Shown here: one piece after another, positions 1-11,825 of the stretch | How the letters are laid out: every line of letters begins with the position of its first letter | Numbering within the stretch: position 1 is the stretch's first letter | Assembly: GCA_002900995.3 (NCBI GenBank) | Contig: CM035308.1 | Span: forward strand, 2,666,001-2,730,000 | Length of the DNA: 64,000 nucleotides | Origin: Ganoderma boninense | Taxonomy: Eukaryota > Basidiomycota > Agaricomycetes > Polyporales > Polyporaceae | Reading direction: 5' to 3' | Notes under the pieces: model-generated | What the model saw: only the letters and a program-made list of their open reading frames with translations | Databases searched by the model: none | Told to the model about the DNA's origin: nothing | Made by a program: the position numbers and the translations under genes

Positions 1-1064
1 GCGATCATTCAATATCATACCCCTTCCCGAATGCCGTGTCTCTGGGGAGGTCTGTATATTGTGGTCCATGGGGTTGTTGAGTCCGGGAGGACGACGGACT
101 CATCGACAACGCTCGTCATGTCGGCTCACGCCTGCTCAGCTTGCTGCTTCACCTCTCTGAGTCGCGACACTTGGGATATCGCGCTTATCACGGGACGGGT
201 GCCTGTGCCGTTGGTGGCGCCGACTTGTTCCGGCATTGCACCGCACGATAAAAATCCGCCCCGTTGCCGTCGTTCCCTACATCCCTGTCCTTCGTTCCTC
301 CCTCATCGTCCCTGCGCCGAATGTTCAAGACCAGTCAAGGTTCCTGTGGTCTCCCTGGTTTGGGCCTCAAGGCCTCCAGTCTGCTACGAAACATCCTACT
401 TCTTCTTCAGGCTGCTCCACGTCTACGTCGTGATACCGCTGCGCCATGCCCTTGTGTGCTACCCTGAGATGGGTCTTCCTGGGGCTACTCCTGCGGATCC
501 TTTCGACGATCTCGTGCCTGTTCATCTGGGACCTCGCAGTGCTCTTCTGGTGGTGGTATCTGGAGCTACCTCGACGGACTCGAGTCGGTATCTCCTTCCC
601 TTTCTGAGTCTATATCCGCTGTTGCCATCCGGTGTTCGTCCTTCCTCCAGTCTTCTCGCGCTCTCGTCTGGATCCCACCCCCCCGCGATCATCGTCTGGT
701 ATGTTTTTCCCTTGCTGGTAGCGACCTATGCATGTACTTTGCGGCTTTGGGGGGAAGGGTGCCGTTTCGTTAACCTATGTGGCCCGTGTTGCATGTAGTA
801 TCGTTAATATTGGTCATTCTGGGAATATATCTGTTTGGCACCTTCAACCTCGTCTGAACTCCTGTGATTTGTATTCGTGTACCAACAGTAGTCTTTATTG
901 ATCTATCGGCGCCCAGACCTGATCATATGCGACCAGACAGTGCTGAGCATAAGATCATATATGATCATACGGCGCGGGCGCTCAGATCATTTGCGACCAC
1001 TCCGATCATAAGCTACCAGCTCTCGCGGGTCTTCTACCATTGAATAAAGGTCTGATCATGGGCT
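1..1064. other. Flank of split Gypsy-2 LTR; no recognisable gene
   Basis: The right-hand part, roughly 800-1064, reads on the minus strand as continuation of the Gypsy-2 3' LTR that begins at 14126 and is interrupted at 14095/1069 by Gypsy-1. It contains an AATAAA-like signal on the minus strand near 900. How far the LTR extends left is unknown because no second copy is present for comparison. A 255-codon open frame at 31-798 on the plus strand is C/T-rich, matches no family I recognise and is probably chance. Confidence 0.45.
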
Positions 1065-1068
1065 ACTA
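920..1068 (-). repeat. Four GATCAT-containing direct repeats in Gypsy-2 LTR
   Basis: Four copies of a 16-bp motif of the form nGATCATnnGCkACyA lie at 920-935, 984-999, 1003-1018 and 1053-1068. A palindromic GATCATATATGATC lies between the first two. They sit in the part of the Gypsy-2 LTR left of the Gypsy-1 insertion. Reiterated short motifs in an LTR often act as enhancer or factor-binding sites; that role is an inference. Confidence 0.55.
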
Positions 1069-1069
1069 T

Positions 1070-1528
1070 TGTTACGACTGGCTGTCGAGTAAGATCAGGG
1101 AGGAGGCTTACGAGACGAGCAAGGGCGTCGACGAGCACTTGTGCAGCGAGAGCGGAGCAGGGCTCGACAGTCAGGCTGGAGACAAGATGTATTGAGCGAG
1201 TAACTAACGAGCGAGAATACAGTGAGGCTTACCTGGAGACAAGAGGTCGAAACTGAGGTCTCCAGGTAGCAAAGTACAGGTCTTATATACATGTAGCGGA
1301 CAATGGGAACCGGGGACAATAGGTAACTATGGACACGGGAACCAGTGGAAGAACAATGGTATGTAGTACAATGACGACGGGAACAATGGGTGACAGGAGT
1401 TATTGTACTGCGAGAACAGGGGACGGGTTTGCTAAACAACGGAGGACAATAAGGACGACGCGGGAGGCAAACAGTCCGAAAAGGGAAAGAGAGACGCCGG
1501 GTAGGCGCCGAGCGTGCCGTTCATGACA
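1070..1528 (-). repeat. Gypsy-1 copy 1, 3' LTR
   Basis: On the minus strand it starts TGTCATGAAC and ends GTAACA. It contains a TATATAAG box (rc at 1283-1290) and a 9-bp stem-loop (CCTGGAGAC with GTCTCCAGG) enclosing AGTTTCGACCT. Short open frames inside it recur in every LTR copy and are not genes. A purine-rich tract abuts its inner edge at 1529-1542. Confidence 0.96.
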
Positions 1529-1560
1529 ATACCCCCCTCCTAAGGATCGTGTCCTCACGA

Positions 1561-4500
1561 TCAAGTCTTCTTGTTGAGAGGGCCAGGAGCGTCGGGATGT
1601 GTCAAATGAAACTTTTGCAGCACTTTTGGCGCATTTGCTAGATCCGACACGTCTTCCCAGCTATCGTGTTCAGGGCCCCAGCCCTTCCAGTGAACCAGAT
1701 ACTGTAGTTTCTTCCACCGCCCATACCGACGCGACTCTAACACTTCCTCTACTTCGTACTCTTCCTCTCCTTCCACTTCGAGAGCTGCAGGTTCAGGGGG
1801 ATGCCGACCGGGAAGCTGGCTTTCCTTGTGCGGGTGTAGGAGCGTTACGTGGAACACTGGGTGGAGTCCCATGTCTTTGGGGAGCTTGAGCTCGTAAGCC
1901 AAGTTGCCCACCTTGCGCTTGACAGGGTACGGGCCAGCGTACCGGTCCACCAGTTTCCGAGAGACTCCAGGGACCCGGAAGTTCCTCGTGTCGAGCCACA
2001 CCTTCTGACCCTCCTTGAACTCTGGAGCAGTGGAGACGTAGCGATCATAGTACTCCTTCATCCGCTCTGCTGCCAGGGTTAAGGCTGAGGTCGCATCCTC
2101 CCTTGCCTGCCGCAACTCCTCTCTTCGTTCATCTGCCGTGGGCACCGTGGTGGATAGCATCGGAACGTGGAACTGAGGTTCATAGCCGTACATGAGGTAA
2201 AACGGCGAGTACCCTGTGGATGAATGTACGCGCGAGTTGAAGCAGTATTCTGCTGTTGGCAGCCACTTGACCCAATCATCGCGGCGCCTCGAGCAGTACA
2301 TCCGCAGGTACACCTCTATCTCCTGGTTCCATCGCTCCGACTGCCCATCCGTCTGTGGATGGTAGGCTGTGGACAATTGCGCTTTCTATATCGAGGCCTT
2401 TAAGGATTGCACGGAAGAGCTTGCTAGAGAACTGGGGCCCCCGATCAGAGATGATCTTTCGCGGGAGTCCATGTAGACGGAACCATTCTCTAATGAAGTT
2501 GTCTGCAGTCCCTTCCGTGTCGATCTCCTCGGTGCATGGAATAAGGTGAATCATCTTTCCATGCCGATCAGCAATAAGCTGGAGCGCGTTGTATCCGTCC
2601 ACCTCCGGTAGTCCAGTGATGAAGTCGCAGGTAACTACTTGGCCTGGGCCGTCCGGGATTTCGTTGGGTTGAAGGGGACCGTGTGGCTTAGCATGCGAAG
2701 TCTTGCCACGGCGACAAGTGTCGCAGGTCTCAACGTAATCCTTAATGAACTTTGCCATGCCCGGCCACCAATAGTTCCGTGTAACCAACTCCACCGTCTT
2801 TGCCTGGCCAGGGTGTCCAGCAGGCGGGAGGTCGTGGTGAATGCGCACTATCTCTGCTCGGAGCGCGTCGTCTTTGGGGACATAAACTTGGCCGCGGTAG
2901 AGCAGCAGGCCTTGTTCTGTGTTCCAGTCCACCAAATTGTTCTGTAGACGTGCTGGCCCTAGCTTATCGAGCTTGCTGAGTGCCTCTGCGACTTCCTGCT
3001 CACGCTCTCCACATTCTCGAATGCGGCGGAGCAGTGCCTTTTCTGGTACCACTGACATGTGCCCTCTCTTGGCTGCCAGTACTCGGAAGCGATCGGGTTG
3101 CAACATGACTCGGTTCAGGTTGTCATCGGCATCGTCCTTCTGGTGATCGGGCCTGCGTGACAGTGCGTCTGCCCTACCATTGGAGGTGCCCGGCTTGTGT
3201 GCAATGACGAAGTCGAACCGTGACAGGTAGAGAGCCCATCGTGCCTGCCTGCATGTGAGGTTTTGTGCGGTCTTCCAGTACTCGAGGTTCTTGTGGTCCG
3301 ACTGGATCTCGAACACACTAGGAAGACCCTCGAGGTAGTGGCGCCAGGCCTGCAGGGCACGGATGATAGTGAGCATCTCCTTGTCATAGATCTCGTAGTT
3401 GCATTCCGCATCGCTCATTGACTCAGAGTGGAAAGCTACAGGGTGCCATTTGCCGTCCTCCCCCTCCTGAGACAGAACCGCACCGGTAGCATACCCGGAT
3501 GCATCGACTTCGATGCGGGTTTTGCGGTCTGGGTCATACATGCTCAGGACAGGGCTTTCAGTGAAACGATGTTTGAGCTCATCGAATGCTGATTGCTCTT
3601 CGGCACCCCATTGCCAGGGAGCATTACCCGTGAGACGGTCGAGAGGTTTGCATACTGCACTGAAGTCCTTAATGAACCGCCTGTAGAAATTCGCAAAACC
3701 GCAGAACTTCCGTACATCTGAGGCGTTCTGAGGGACAGGCCATTCTGCAATACCCCTGACCTTCACTGGGTCCATCTCCACACAGTTCTCCAAGACGAGC
3801 ACACCTAGGTACTCAACCTTCGGCTGTTCGAATTCGCACTTTTCTGGCTTGCAGAACAGGTCGTGCTCTGCCAGACGCTTCAGGACCTCACGCACCAATG
3901 TGCGATGCTCCTCGATGTCGTTGGTGAATATGAGGATGTCGTCGAGGTAGATAGTGATTTTGCCGAGTATGATGAGGTCCTTGAAGATGTCGTTCATGAG
4001 CGCAGAGAATGTACTGGGCGAGTTAGCCAGTCCGAAGTACATCACGTTCGGTTCGAACAGTCCACGATTGGTAACAAAGGCAGCCTTCTATTCATCACCG
4101 GTCTTAATCCGCACATTGTTGTATCCCCAACGGATGTCAAGCTTTGTAAAGTACTTGGCCCTCTTGAGTCGATCCATCAAGTCCGACACCAGCGGCAGCG
4201 GGTATCGGTTCTTAATGGTGATGTCGTTCAATCGCCGGTAGTCCTGTACAGGACGTAGGCTGCCATCCTTCTTTTTAACGAAGAAGAATGGTGACGACAT
4301 CGGTGACTTCGACTCTTGAATATATCCTTTGGCCAAGTTCTCGCTAAGGAACTTGTCAAGCTCAACCTGCTCGCTGGGCGACAGGGGGTACACCTTGGAA
4401 TGGAACATCCTAGCATCTGGTACGAGTTCTATAGCGTGGTCGTAGGGTCCGTGCTCAGGTAGACGTTCGGACGCCTCTTTCGAGAACACACGCAGATACT

Positions 4501-4615
4501 CGTGGTACTGGGGAGGTACGATCTCTTCAACAGGACGGACTTCCTTCTTCTGGTACTCTTGTTCAGCGAGCTGTTGAGAGTACGTGTAGCTCGCCGACAC
4601 AAAGATCTTAGGGGT
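1561..4615 (-). pseudogene. Gypsy-1 copy 1 pol, downstream part: RT, RNase H, integrase, chromodomain
   Basis: The segment runs from the hAT insertion point to the pol stop. Reverse transcriptase shows the YLDD active site; RNase H and an integrase with an HHCC-type zinc region and DDE core (CDF, SDRGPQF) follow. A C-terminal chromodomain near 1600-1740 includes the YLVHWKGW core. Two lesions are visible: the codon after GDE in RT is TAG where related elements have Trp (4088-4090), and an extra base near 2378 breaks the frame just before the integrase HPQTDG motif. Copy 2 shares the first lesion but not the second. Retrotransposon proteins of this type copy RNA into DNA and integrate it; the chromodomain likely biases targeting to heterochromatin. 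Confidence 0.93.
4608..4615. repeat. 8-bp hAT target duplication (left); right copy at 11095-11102
   Basis: TTAGGGGT is present on both sides of the hAT element and once only in the uninterrupted Gypsy-1 copy 2 at 38409-38416. This proves the insertion boundary to the base. Confidence 0.98.
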
Positions 4616-4630
4616 TAAGGCTGAACACGG

Positions 4631-4812
4631 GTGCACCCACGGATTATCCGGATCCGGACCTACAGGTCAGAGGGCAGCCGGAACGTTTGACCCGGACCCG
4701 CGCGGATAAGATCCGTATGAGGAACCGCACCCGGGGATCCGCACCTGTAACCTACGGGTTAACCTGTTTACAGATCCGGATCCGGACATATCCACGGATA
4801 AGTCGATCCGTG
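4631..4812. repeat. Left subterminal GGATCCGG-type repeats of the hAT element
   Basis: Several copies of ATCCGGATCCGG or ATCCGTGG-like motifs lie just inside the left terminus, and similar motifs lie just inside the right terminus (about 10975-11060). Subterminal short repeats are the usual binding sites of hAT transposases; here that is an inference from position and repetition. Confidence 0.65.
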
Positions 4813-5130
4813 GCACATATTTTGCCTAATACAAGTCATACTGGAGGGCGAAGAAGTCTTTGTTTGCCGCCAAGTTCATATTCCAGGGCGCAATTGGCTT
4901 ACGACCCACGCGCACACCAGTTTTTATAAGTCTAACGCATCAATTGAGCAGTACAAGGCAATATACGTGCAGACTGGTACCAGTAACTTGAACACGAAAG
5001 AAGACAGCACATTAGCAGACGTGCGACATATGACGGGTGTATTAACTAGGTAACTACGGCGCCTTAGACACACGAGCAGCGGGGTGAGAGCCTGAGGACG
5101 AAGGCTCCGATGGGCCAGCGACAACGACAA

Positions 5131-8100
5131 CTACGCTGCCCTAGACACGCGGGGAGTGCGGCGCGAGGACGAGGGCTGCGATGGGCCGGCGACGACCTCG
5201 ATGTCGCTGTCCGAGGCACCAGCCTCGGAAATAGTGGCCTGCGAAGCGTGAGTGATGGCAGGGGGAGGGACAAGAGGTCCCAGGCTTACACCGCCATTCT
5301 TGATGAGGGCGACGATGTCCGGCTCTGACACAAGACCGGGGATGCGTGCCCATGACCCCAGCAAGGTGCTGGCACGGACGGACTTGTCCCCAAGCGCGAA
5401 CCGAAGGCGTGAAACCGTGAGTCGTCCACGGGAGAATGCGCGCTCAATGTCCGTCGACGTAGCTTGAAGCAATTGGTACATGAGATTCAGGGAATGTGCG
5501 TGATTGACAGATCAAACGCACCGGGGATTGAAAGGAAATCCAGTGCCATGCGCGCGAGCGCAGGGTCACTCTCGGTCTGAGCACGAAGCTCCCAGTATTT
5601 GATCGGGTCTTCCACGGTCGTAAGAGGAGGGGCCTCCAAGTACGCCTCTAGGGCGTCCTGGTTCTGGGAGTTCGGCCCTCGCCCGATCGACTCAAAGAGC
5701 GCACGGTTTTGCTGCCAAAAAAGTCAGTTAGACAATAGTAGCTCGAGAGGAGCTACTCATGCTGACGTACCGCCGCTGCCGCGCTACGCCTCCCAGGCCC
5801 AGGGATACGAGATGGTCCAGGCGCACGGTCCTTGCCCTTTGCGGCACTCGGAGACGTGGCCGCGGGCTTGTAGCGTGACGTCCATTCGCCGCGAATGGTG
5901 TCGACAGCCTCCGTGATCCACTCCTCGGGCCAGTCCTGCGTGCGGAAGTAGTTGGTCTTGTAGCGAGGGTGTAAGACTTGGAAAGCAAAACGTGCGAGTT
6001 AGTAACAATGCCTGTACCAACGAAGTTGTGAGATACGTACTCATGGCGATCCGGTAGATGATTGTTTCATCCGTCAGGCCGTAGTACTTGTCTAAGATGA
6101 TTCGGCCTCGCTTGGCGGCCATGCGCACCGCGGGAGTCAGAGTCTCGTCCTCCGAAAACTTGTCGAGGTGTTCGGTAAGCGCGTCCATGTAGGGGATAAC
6201 CTCGTGGACGAGAGCGCGGTTGCTGCTCGAGATCTGGCGCGTGGCGAACGCGAAAGGCTGAGGCGACGTGGTCGCTGGGTCAGTGATAAACCAACGTGAA
6301 TTCAAACGGGCGCACTCACGTCCAAGAGCCGATACATATCATCCAGCATGGACCACTCCTCCTCGGTGAGGATAAAGCGGCGCAATCGGACACCATCGCG
6401 CCTGTTGAACTGCGCCTGGTCGCAGACCTCGCTGACAATGTCTTGCATGTCGAGCGCGCGCTCGAGGACAGCGCAGACGGTGTTCCAACGGGTCACTACG
6501 GGACGCACAAGGACGTCGGATTGCAGACCGGCCTCTCTTGAAAGACGCGACAACTCGGCGCGCACGTTTGGGTTGTTCCAGACCTTGGTAGAGAGCTTGA
6601 GGATCTAACAGACCGCATGTGTCAGTTCGCGGTCAGAGATGGGGCATTCAAGCGATCGCACACCTTTTGGAGGGCTGCGCGAGCCGCGGCGTTCTCGTCC
6701 GAGGTTTCTGCTAGCTCCGGGTGTTCCTCCTCCAGGCTCGCGATGACCTCGTCGTCGGCTTCCTCGCGCGCCTCATCTCCTTCATCATCGGAGACCTCGT
6801 CGTCGTCAATTTCATCGTCCGAGAGCTCCTGAACATCGCGGAACGCAGTCTCGAAATCGTTCTTGGCCTTGGCCTGAGTGCGCTTGCCCTGGATCTGAGT
6901 GATGCATGCCTGGTGAGATATTACTGGTCAGTACGAAATCAGGAATGCGACGGCGATCTGGCAGAGCGCGTACCTTTACAACTAGATTGAGGATGTGACC
7001 AAAGCACCGCACACGAACCTGCTTCCCCCGGAACAAGGGGAACTCCTTGTTCATCTCGTCCAGCATCTTATCGTTGTTGCTGGCGCTGTCGCAAGTGACC
7101 GCGAGAACCTGAAACCGGGACAGTTCAGCCTGAGAGCGCGTCGCCGTAGATGATAGCACATACTTTGTATTCGATGCCCCACTTGCGCATGCACTCAAGC
7201 AGCTTGTGCGAGAGGTACTGGCCCGTGTGCGACTTCGTCAGGCTGTCATCCAAATGCCATGTTAGCATTAAGAACAGCCATTCAATACAAGGGGGTGCAC
7301 ACAAACCGAATGAAATCCAGGATAACATGGCGCATGACCCCGGCTTCCTGCCAGTGCGCGGTGACCCCTAGGAAGTTCATGACGTTCGGGGAGGTCCATC
7401 CATCGACGCACAGATGAACCTTCCCCTTAAGGTTCTGTAGGCGCAGGGAGACTGTCAACGGTGTCGTCCGTGGCGCGCAAGTGTTCCCAAACGCACCTCG
7501 AAGCGGTCCATGAGACGAGCCATGGTCTCGTCGAGAATCAGCTGAACGTCGCGGGAGACTGTAACGCGCGACGGGATCTGGACTTTGCCGTAAAGCATGC
7601 CCAGCATGCTCTTGAACTCCGGGTCTTCCACGATCTTGAAAGGACGATGACGGCTCGCGCACCACATGGCGAGCAGGAATCGGAGGCGCGCGGGCGAATA
7701 GGTCGCGCCGTTGGCGAACGCCGTGATAGACTCCGTTTCGGCGGTGGGCTCGGGGTCGCATGCATCCACATGGCGCTTGAGGTTCCCCGTGGAGTCCTCG
7801 TAGTCCGCGCGGTCGACGTGGATCGAAGGCAACCTGAAACGTTCGATGAGTGGTGTGGGAGACACCACAAAGCCTGGTAGACTCACCGTTTGCACGTGAA
7901 GCGATACGCTACCGCACCCTGGTCTCCGCGCACGATAGTCGGAGGCTGGAAGTGTGCATACACCTTGGAACGCCAGCCTCGGGCCACGGCATCTGAATGA
8001 AATAAGGTTGCATGAGCTCACGGTGATGCACTCATGCCGTCGCGCGACTGAAGAACACTCACCGAGGATCTGCTCAGCAGTCTTCCCGGCATACTTGGCC

Positions 8101-8441
8101 AAAAAGCGGTTGCGCTTCTCCTCCGCCGAGAGGAGACGAGTCTTGCCGCGCGCGCGTTTGGCACGCGCACGGACAGCCTCGACCCCGCCATCGGTAGCCT
8201 CGGGATCACCTGGCATCTCCGCCTCGTTGGGGGCATCAGCCGCAGAGTCCTCAGCGCCGGAGTTCTCTGTGGACATGGCGGAGGAGTCATCCTTGCGACG
8301 CTTGGACTGGTTGGCAGCAGCCGGAGCAGAGGCCGCGTCCTGCGACTCGGACACAGTCGCCTGAGCATCTGAGTCGGGGTGCGAACTGCGACGACGCTTG
8401 GGGCGAGAAGCACGAGGGGTGGTGGAGCTGGTAGTGGACAT
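5131..8441 (-). CDS. hAT transposase (BED zinc finger, RNase H-like core, C-terminal dimerisation domain)
   Basis: A multi-exon gene of about a dozen exons giving roughly 850-900 aa. The chosen ATG at 8441 precedes a Ser/Asp-rich, basic N-terminus with KRRR and KRRK nuclear-localisation-like patches. A BED-type finger follows, built from two exons (about 7980-7735). The RNase H-like region has the CDSASNNDKML and CFGHILNLVVK motifs near 7100-6990, with an acidic insert of Asp/Glu runs at about 6870-6690. The C-terminus has LHPRYKTNYF and the hallmark dimerisation stretch ERAFSRGRLTVSRLR (about 5440-5390), and ends at the stop at 5131. The first donor, GTGAGTG, is at 8062-8056. Such enzymes cut and paste the element through its inverted repeats in the nucleus. 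No frameshift or stop was found in the exons examined, so it may be functional. Confidence 0.92.
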
Positions 8442-9592
8442 CGAGAAGTGAGAAGGCGAAGATGAGGCGTTAGAGTTGCTGATCGGAGCGAGTATCCAAG
8501 ATCGACAACGAACCTTCGGTTTGCGAGGCAAGATATATGGCCTCGCAGCGCAAAATCTCCCCGGGGGTCTCATTCCGAGTTCCGTTCCTTCAGGAGAGGA
8601 TGAGGGGGGATGCTGGTGAGTACGCAACACCGAATCGTCAGCACGTTCGCAATCGTACGTGGAACAGGCGTACCATGAACAATTTTTGCAGAGATCGAGG
8701 TCATGCGTTGACATCGATGCCATTAGGCTGAAAATCCTGCACGATCAATTGGCAAAAACTTCAGTACGAGTCCAGCTAGTAGGTGACGCATTCGATGCAC
8801 GCACCTGTTATCGCGGCTAGGGTAGCCTCGGGGACACGGCCAACACCCATTCGGGGTGCTCGCGGAGGCTGGAAATAAGTATCATGCACTTGGAGGCCAT
8901 TCGCCAAGGGGGGCGGAGACGAAAAGCGACGGCGACGCATGCACGACAATGGGTGTTGACGTGGCGGGAGGAAAGCAACGAGGCCCCAAATCCAACACGG
9001 GCCTCCTCGGTTTAAGTTCACCTCGTGCTTCCCCGTGGGTACGCGCCTGTCGATGAAAGTTCAACGGTGGCACGTTGTCCCTCCTCTGCACCTCCCCGTG
9101 GTGCCCCTCCGTGGTCTTTGACAATACGCTCCTTGTTCTTCAACCCTCCTACCCTCTGCTTCCCAACCTGCGTCCTTTGCACGAACATCGAGCCTCTGCC
9201 AGATGCTCCCCGACACCGCCACGGCATGCACAGATCGTTATCTCATCAGCGCCAATCCCCGGCAATCCTCAAGTCCTGGCCTCATGCCCCCGCCTCGAGG
9301 TTCGCTCGTGCTCGAACTCCTTCCTCAACCGGTATAGGTCAGTAAATCTGCATGATTAACAATGACCTAGCTAACTCAGCTTATCTGCGCAGACGAGATC
9401 CCTGACGAGCAGAATTTGCAACGGGCAACCGTCGGAGTGCGACACCGCCGGACGACGAACATACACGCTCTCGCTCTCAGTCCTCGCCAAACCTGTCAAA
9501 TTGTTTCCGGCCTACATCCAGTCTCTTCAGCTCCTCATTCTCGCCCACCCCATCCCCCGCTCACCTCGCACATCCCTCCTCTTCACTCGAGC
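8442..9592. other. Divergent intergenic region between the two hAT genes
   Basis: About 1.15 kb separating the transposase start (8441, minus) from the second gene (9593, plus). It presumably holds both promoters. Open frames here are short, overlap on both strands and resemble no family I know. No clear TATA box was assigned. Confidence 0.5.
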
Positions 9593-10806
9593 ATGAACTT
9601 CTCCTCGCACATATACTGCCGCAAGGACGCAGGAGCGACCTATCTCCCCGGGCTTCCCGTGCGTTCCATTGTGCTCGCTGTCGACGGTCCCACAGCCACG
9701 GCCCCACTCACCGTACGTGTTTCTAATCCCGTACCGTTCGCCTTCTCCTGCCACCACTTCGTGCCTCATCACCCATTTGTGTAGATGATCCTTCCGACTG
9801 ACGAAACCGAGTCGATCAATGCGGCGATGATCGCCGGATGGCTCGCTGCCCTCAATGGGCCATGCGTCGAGGCATCTGCGATGACCCCAGACCAGCGCGA
9901 GCTTTTGCTTACGCTGGTTTGCGGGTACCGGGCTTTCCTCGAACTACCCCCCGGCGTGAATGAACGCGACTTCTACACTCTTGCGAACAAGCTCGCCGAC
10001 ACGGCATTCGACCTTGCCGTGCTGCAGCCGGCCGACGCGAAGCTGCACGAGGTCGCTGATTGGCTCGAGGCCATATTACCTGCGGTATGTCGATTATTCG
10101 TTCGAGTCTTCCGTTTATTCCGGCACTGCTAATCACGACATTGTATGCTCCCAGGCGTGCTTCCTCCCTGTCCTCGACGATGCATACGAAGCTCGCGACC
10201 CCGGCAAGCAGTCGAAAGACGATCTTGCCGGGATCATGGCTGCATTTGCTTCCATGCTCGATCCTGGCCTTCGCGAGGTCCTCCAAGATGCGGACCTCGA
10301 TGCCGCGCTCTCCGCTAACCAGCCAACGGTCCCCTCCGTCACTCCAGAGCAAGCCATCGCCGCCAACAAATCTCGCTCTCGGAAGGCGCGCAAGAAGGTA
10401 CGCAAGGCACGCGCACAGGCCGCGGCCAGCGCCGCCGTCGGCGATGCACCCTCTCCCGCGCCCACAACTCCCGGTCCTTCGATGGCTGTTCAGTTTGTCG
10501 AACCTGCCGCTGTCGACGCTGTTGGTTTGAAGGTGAGTCCACATTTCGAGTCGTGCGCTGTCAGCAGTTTGCGCTGACATGTACTCTCGAAAGCACACGC
10601 GCACCGTCACCATTGAGGAGGTTGCCGATGTTGATGCATGCATGCGCCATGCGCCGGTCTTGGAGGGGACAGCGGCAGTGCTCGAGGAGATCTCCGGCGA
10701 TGACGAGCTGCCGGAGCTGATGGATGTCGCGGGCAGTTCAGACGAGGAGAGTGCCATGGCAGATGTTGTGGAGATAGTTACGCAGCTGTCGCGACTCGAC
10801 TTCTAG
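9593..10806 (+). CDS. Second hAT-encoded protein of unknown function, 4 exons, 336 aa
   Basis: Exons derived from splice motifs are 9593-9712, 9785-10084, 10155-10532 and 10594-10806, all phase 0, giving 336 aa with stop at 10804-10806. Introns are 61-72 bp, with donors GTACGT, GTATGT and GTGAGT. I do not recognise a domain. The protein is largely helical-looking and acidic, with an Arg/Lys/Ala-rich basic stretch at about residues 203-220 that could be a nuclear signal or nucleic-acid contact, then a Pro/Ala linker and an acidic C-terminus. It lies wholly inside the inverted repeats and diverges from the transposase. A cargo or helper role is possible, but this is only inferred from position. 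Confidence 0.78.
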
Positions 10807-11094
10807 CAGTATCATACAGGCATGCCATAGTGTATCATGTATCTCGCGCATCTAGGACCTCGTATTGAAATTGGCGGAGGGTATCTTAACCCCTTTGCGC
10901 CCGAAAACCGTTGTCTGAGGCTGTGTGATGCCCCATATCCGTGCCGGATCTTTGGCTTTCATTTGATGTTCTACCTAGATCCGGGCGTGATCCGGACCCG
11001 AAATATCTGGATCCGGAGGACCCGAACCTACAGGTCATTTGGCGGGTCGGATCCGGGTCTACCTGCATAAAACCCGTATCCGTGTTCAGCCTTA

Positions 11095-11825
11095 TTAGGG
11101 GTACCTCGAAGTCGTCGTCCATCTTCTAGCGCATTGAGAAGAGACTCCTCAGTGCCATCCCATTCCGGCAGAAAACCTGGTGGTGGAGGCCTATCTTCCT
11201 CCTCCTCCTCGACCATTACGGCCGTGCATATCCTACCCATCATCTTTGCCTTCCGCACCCGTCGAGAACCATTGCGCGCCGTAAGCCGTACCTCCGTATC
11301 ACGCGCTTTGGTTTCAACAGGTTTGGATGCCTTCCGATGAGCTGGACATGCCTCTGGACATCTCGATAGGCGCAGCGAGCCACGTTCCCAATCTACTTCA
11401 GGGTTGTGTTCGCGCAGCCAGTCCAGGCCAATGATCACATCCTCTTCTCCTATGTCTGTCACCACAAACACCACCTTCTCTCGGTGGTCTCCAATCGCCA
11501 TATCCAACACGGCGACCTCCGTGATCGTTCCATCACGGTTCTCGGTACCATCTATGTTGTACAGGGGAATTGGCCTTGCCAACTTCCTCGTCGTAACCTG
11601 GTTCTTCTCTACGAACCGTTTATGTAAAAACTTAGTAGTAGCCCCGCTATCTACCATGGCTACTATGTCCTTGTGTCGCTGCTTGCCGATTAACCGTACT
11701 GGTATATGAAAGTGTTGGCCACTATGATTTACTTCATATACAAACGCAGAACTCAGTACAGAAAATCGACTATTACTACAAGAGCCGGCACGCGCAGCGT
11801 CCAGTGCGGCTCTAATCAGAAACCC
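11095..11825 (-). pseudogene. Gypsy-1 copy 1 pol, upstream part: protease, cut by hAT
   Basis: The pol frame is entered by -1 frameshift at 11819-11825 and stays open to the hAT junction at 11095. The aspartic protease active site reads VDSGAT (near 11655) and the second conserved loop is VIIGLDWL. The downstream continuation, from KIFVSAS, is across the hAT element at 4615. Copy 2 carries the same region unbroken (38409-39139). Confidence 0.92.

Larger units (their letters stand above)
4616..11094. mobile_element. Complete hAT-family DNA transposon inside Gypsy-1 pol
   Basis: A 6479-bp element with perfect 15-bp terminal inverted repeats (TAAGGCTGAACACGG at 4616-4630, its reverse complement at 11080-11094) and 8-bp target duplications, the hAT hallmark. 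It carries two divergent genes: a spliced transposase on minus (5131-8441) and a 336-aa second protein on plus (9593-10806). Both read open throughout after splicing, so the element may be autonomous. It must be younger than Gypsy-1 copy 1, whose LTRs are themselves nearly identical. Confidence 0.96.

Noticed and set aside
31..798. 255-codon open frame at the left end
   Set aside because: Cys/Ser/Pro/Leu-rich low-complexity translation with no motif, likely chance opening of C/T-rich DNA.
1329..1526. 65-codon frame repeated at 13895, 35131 and in other LTRs
   Set aside because: It lies inside the Gypsy-1 LTR and recurs only because the LTR is repeated.
9025..9345. Additional coding gene between the two hAT genes
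   Set aside because: Overlapping frames on both strands, biased composition and no splice-consistent continuation.
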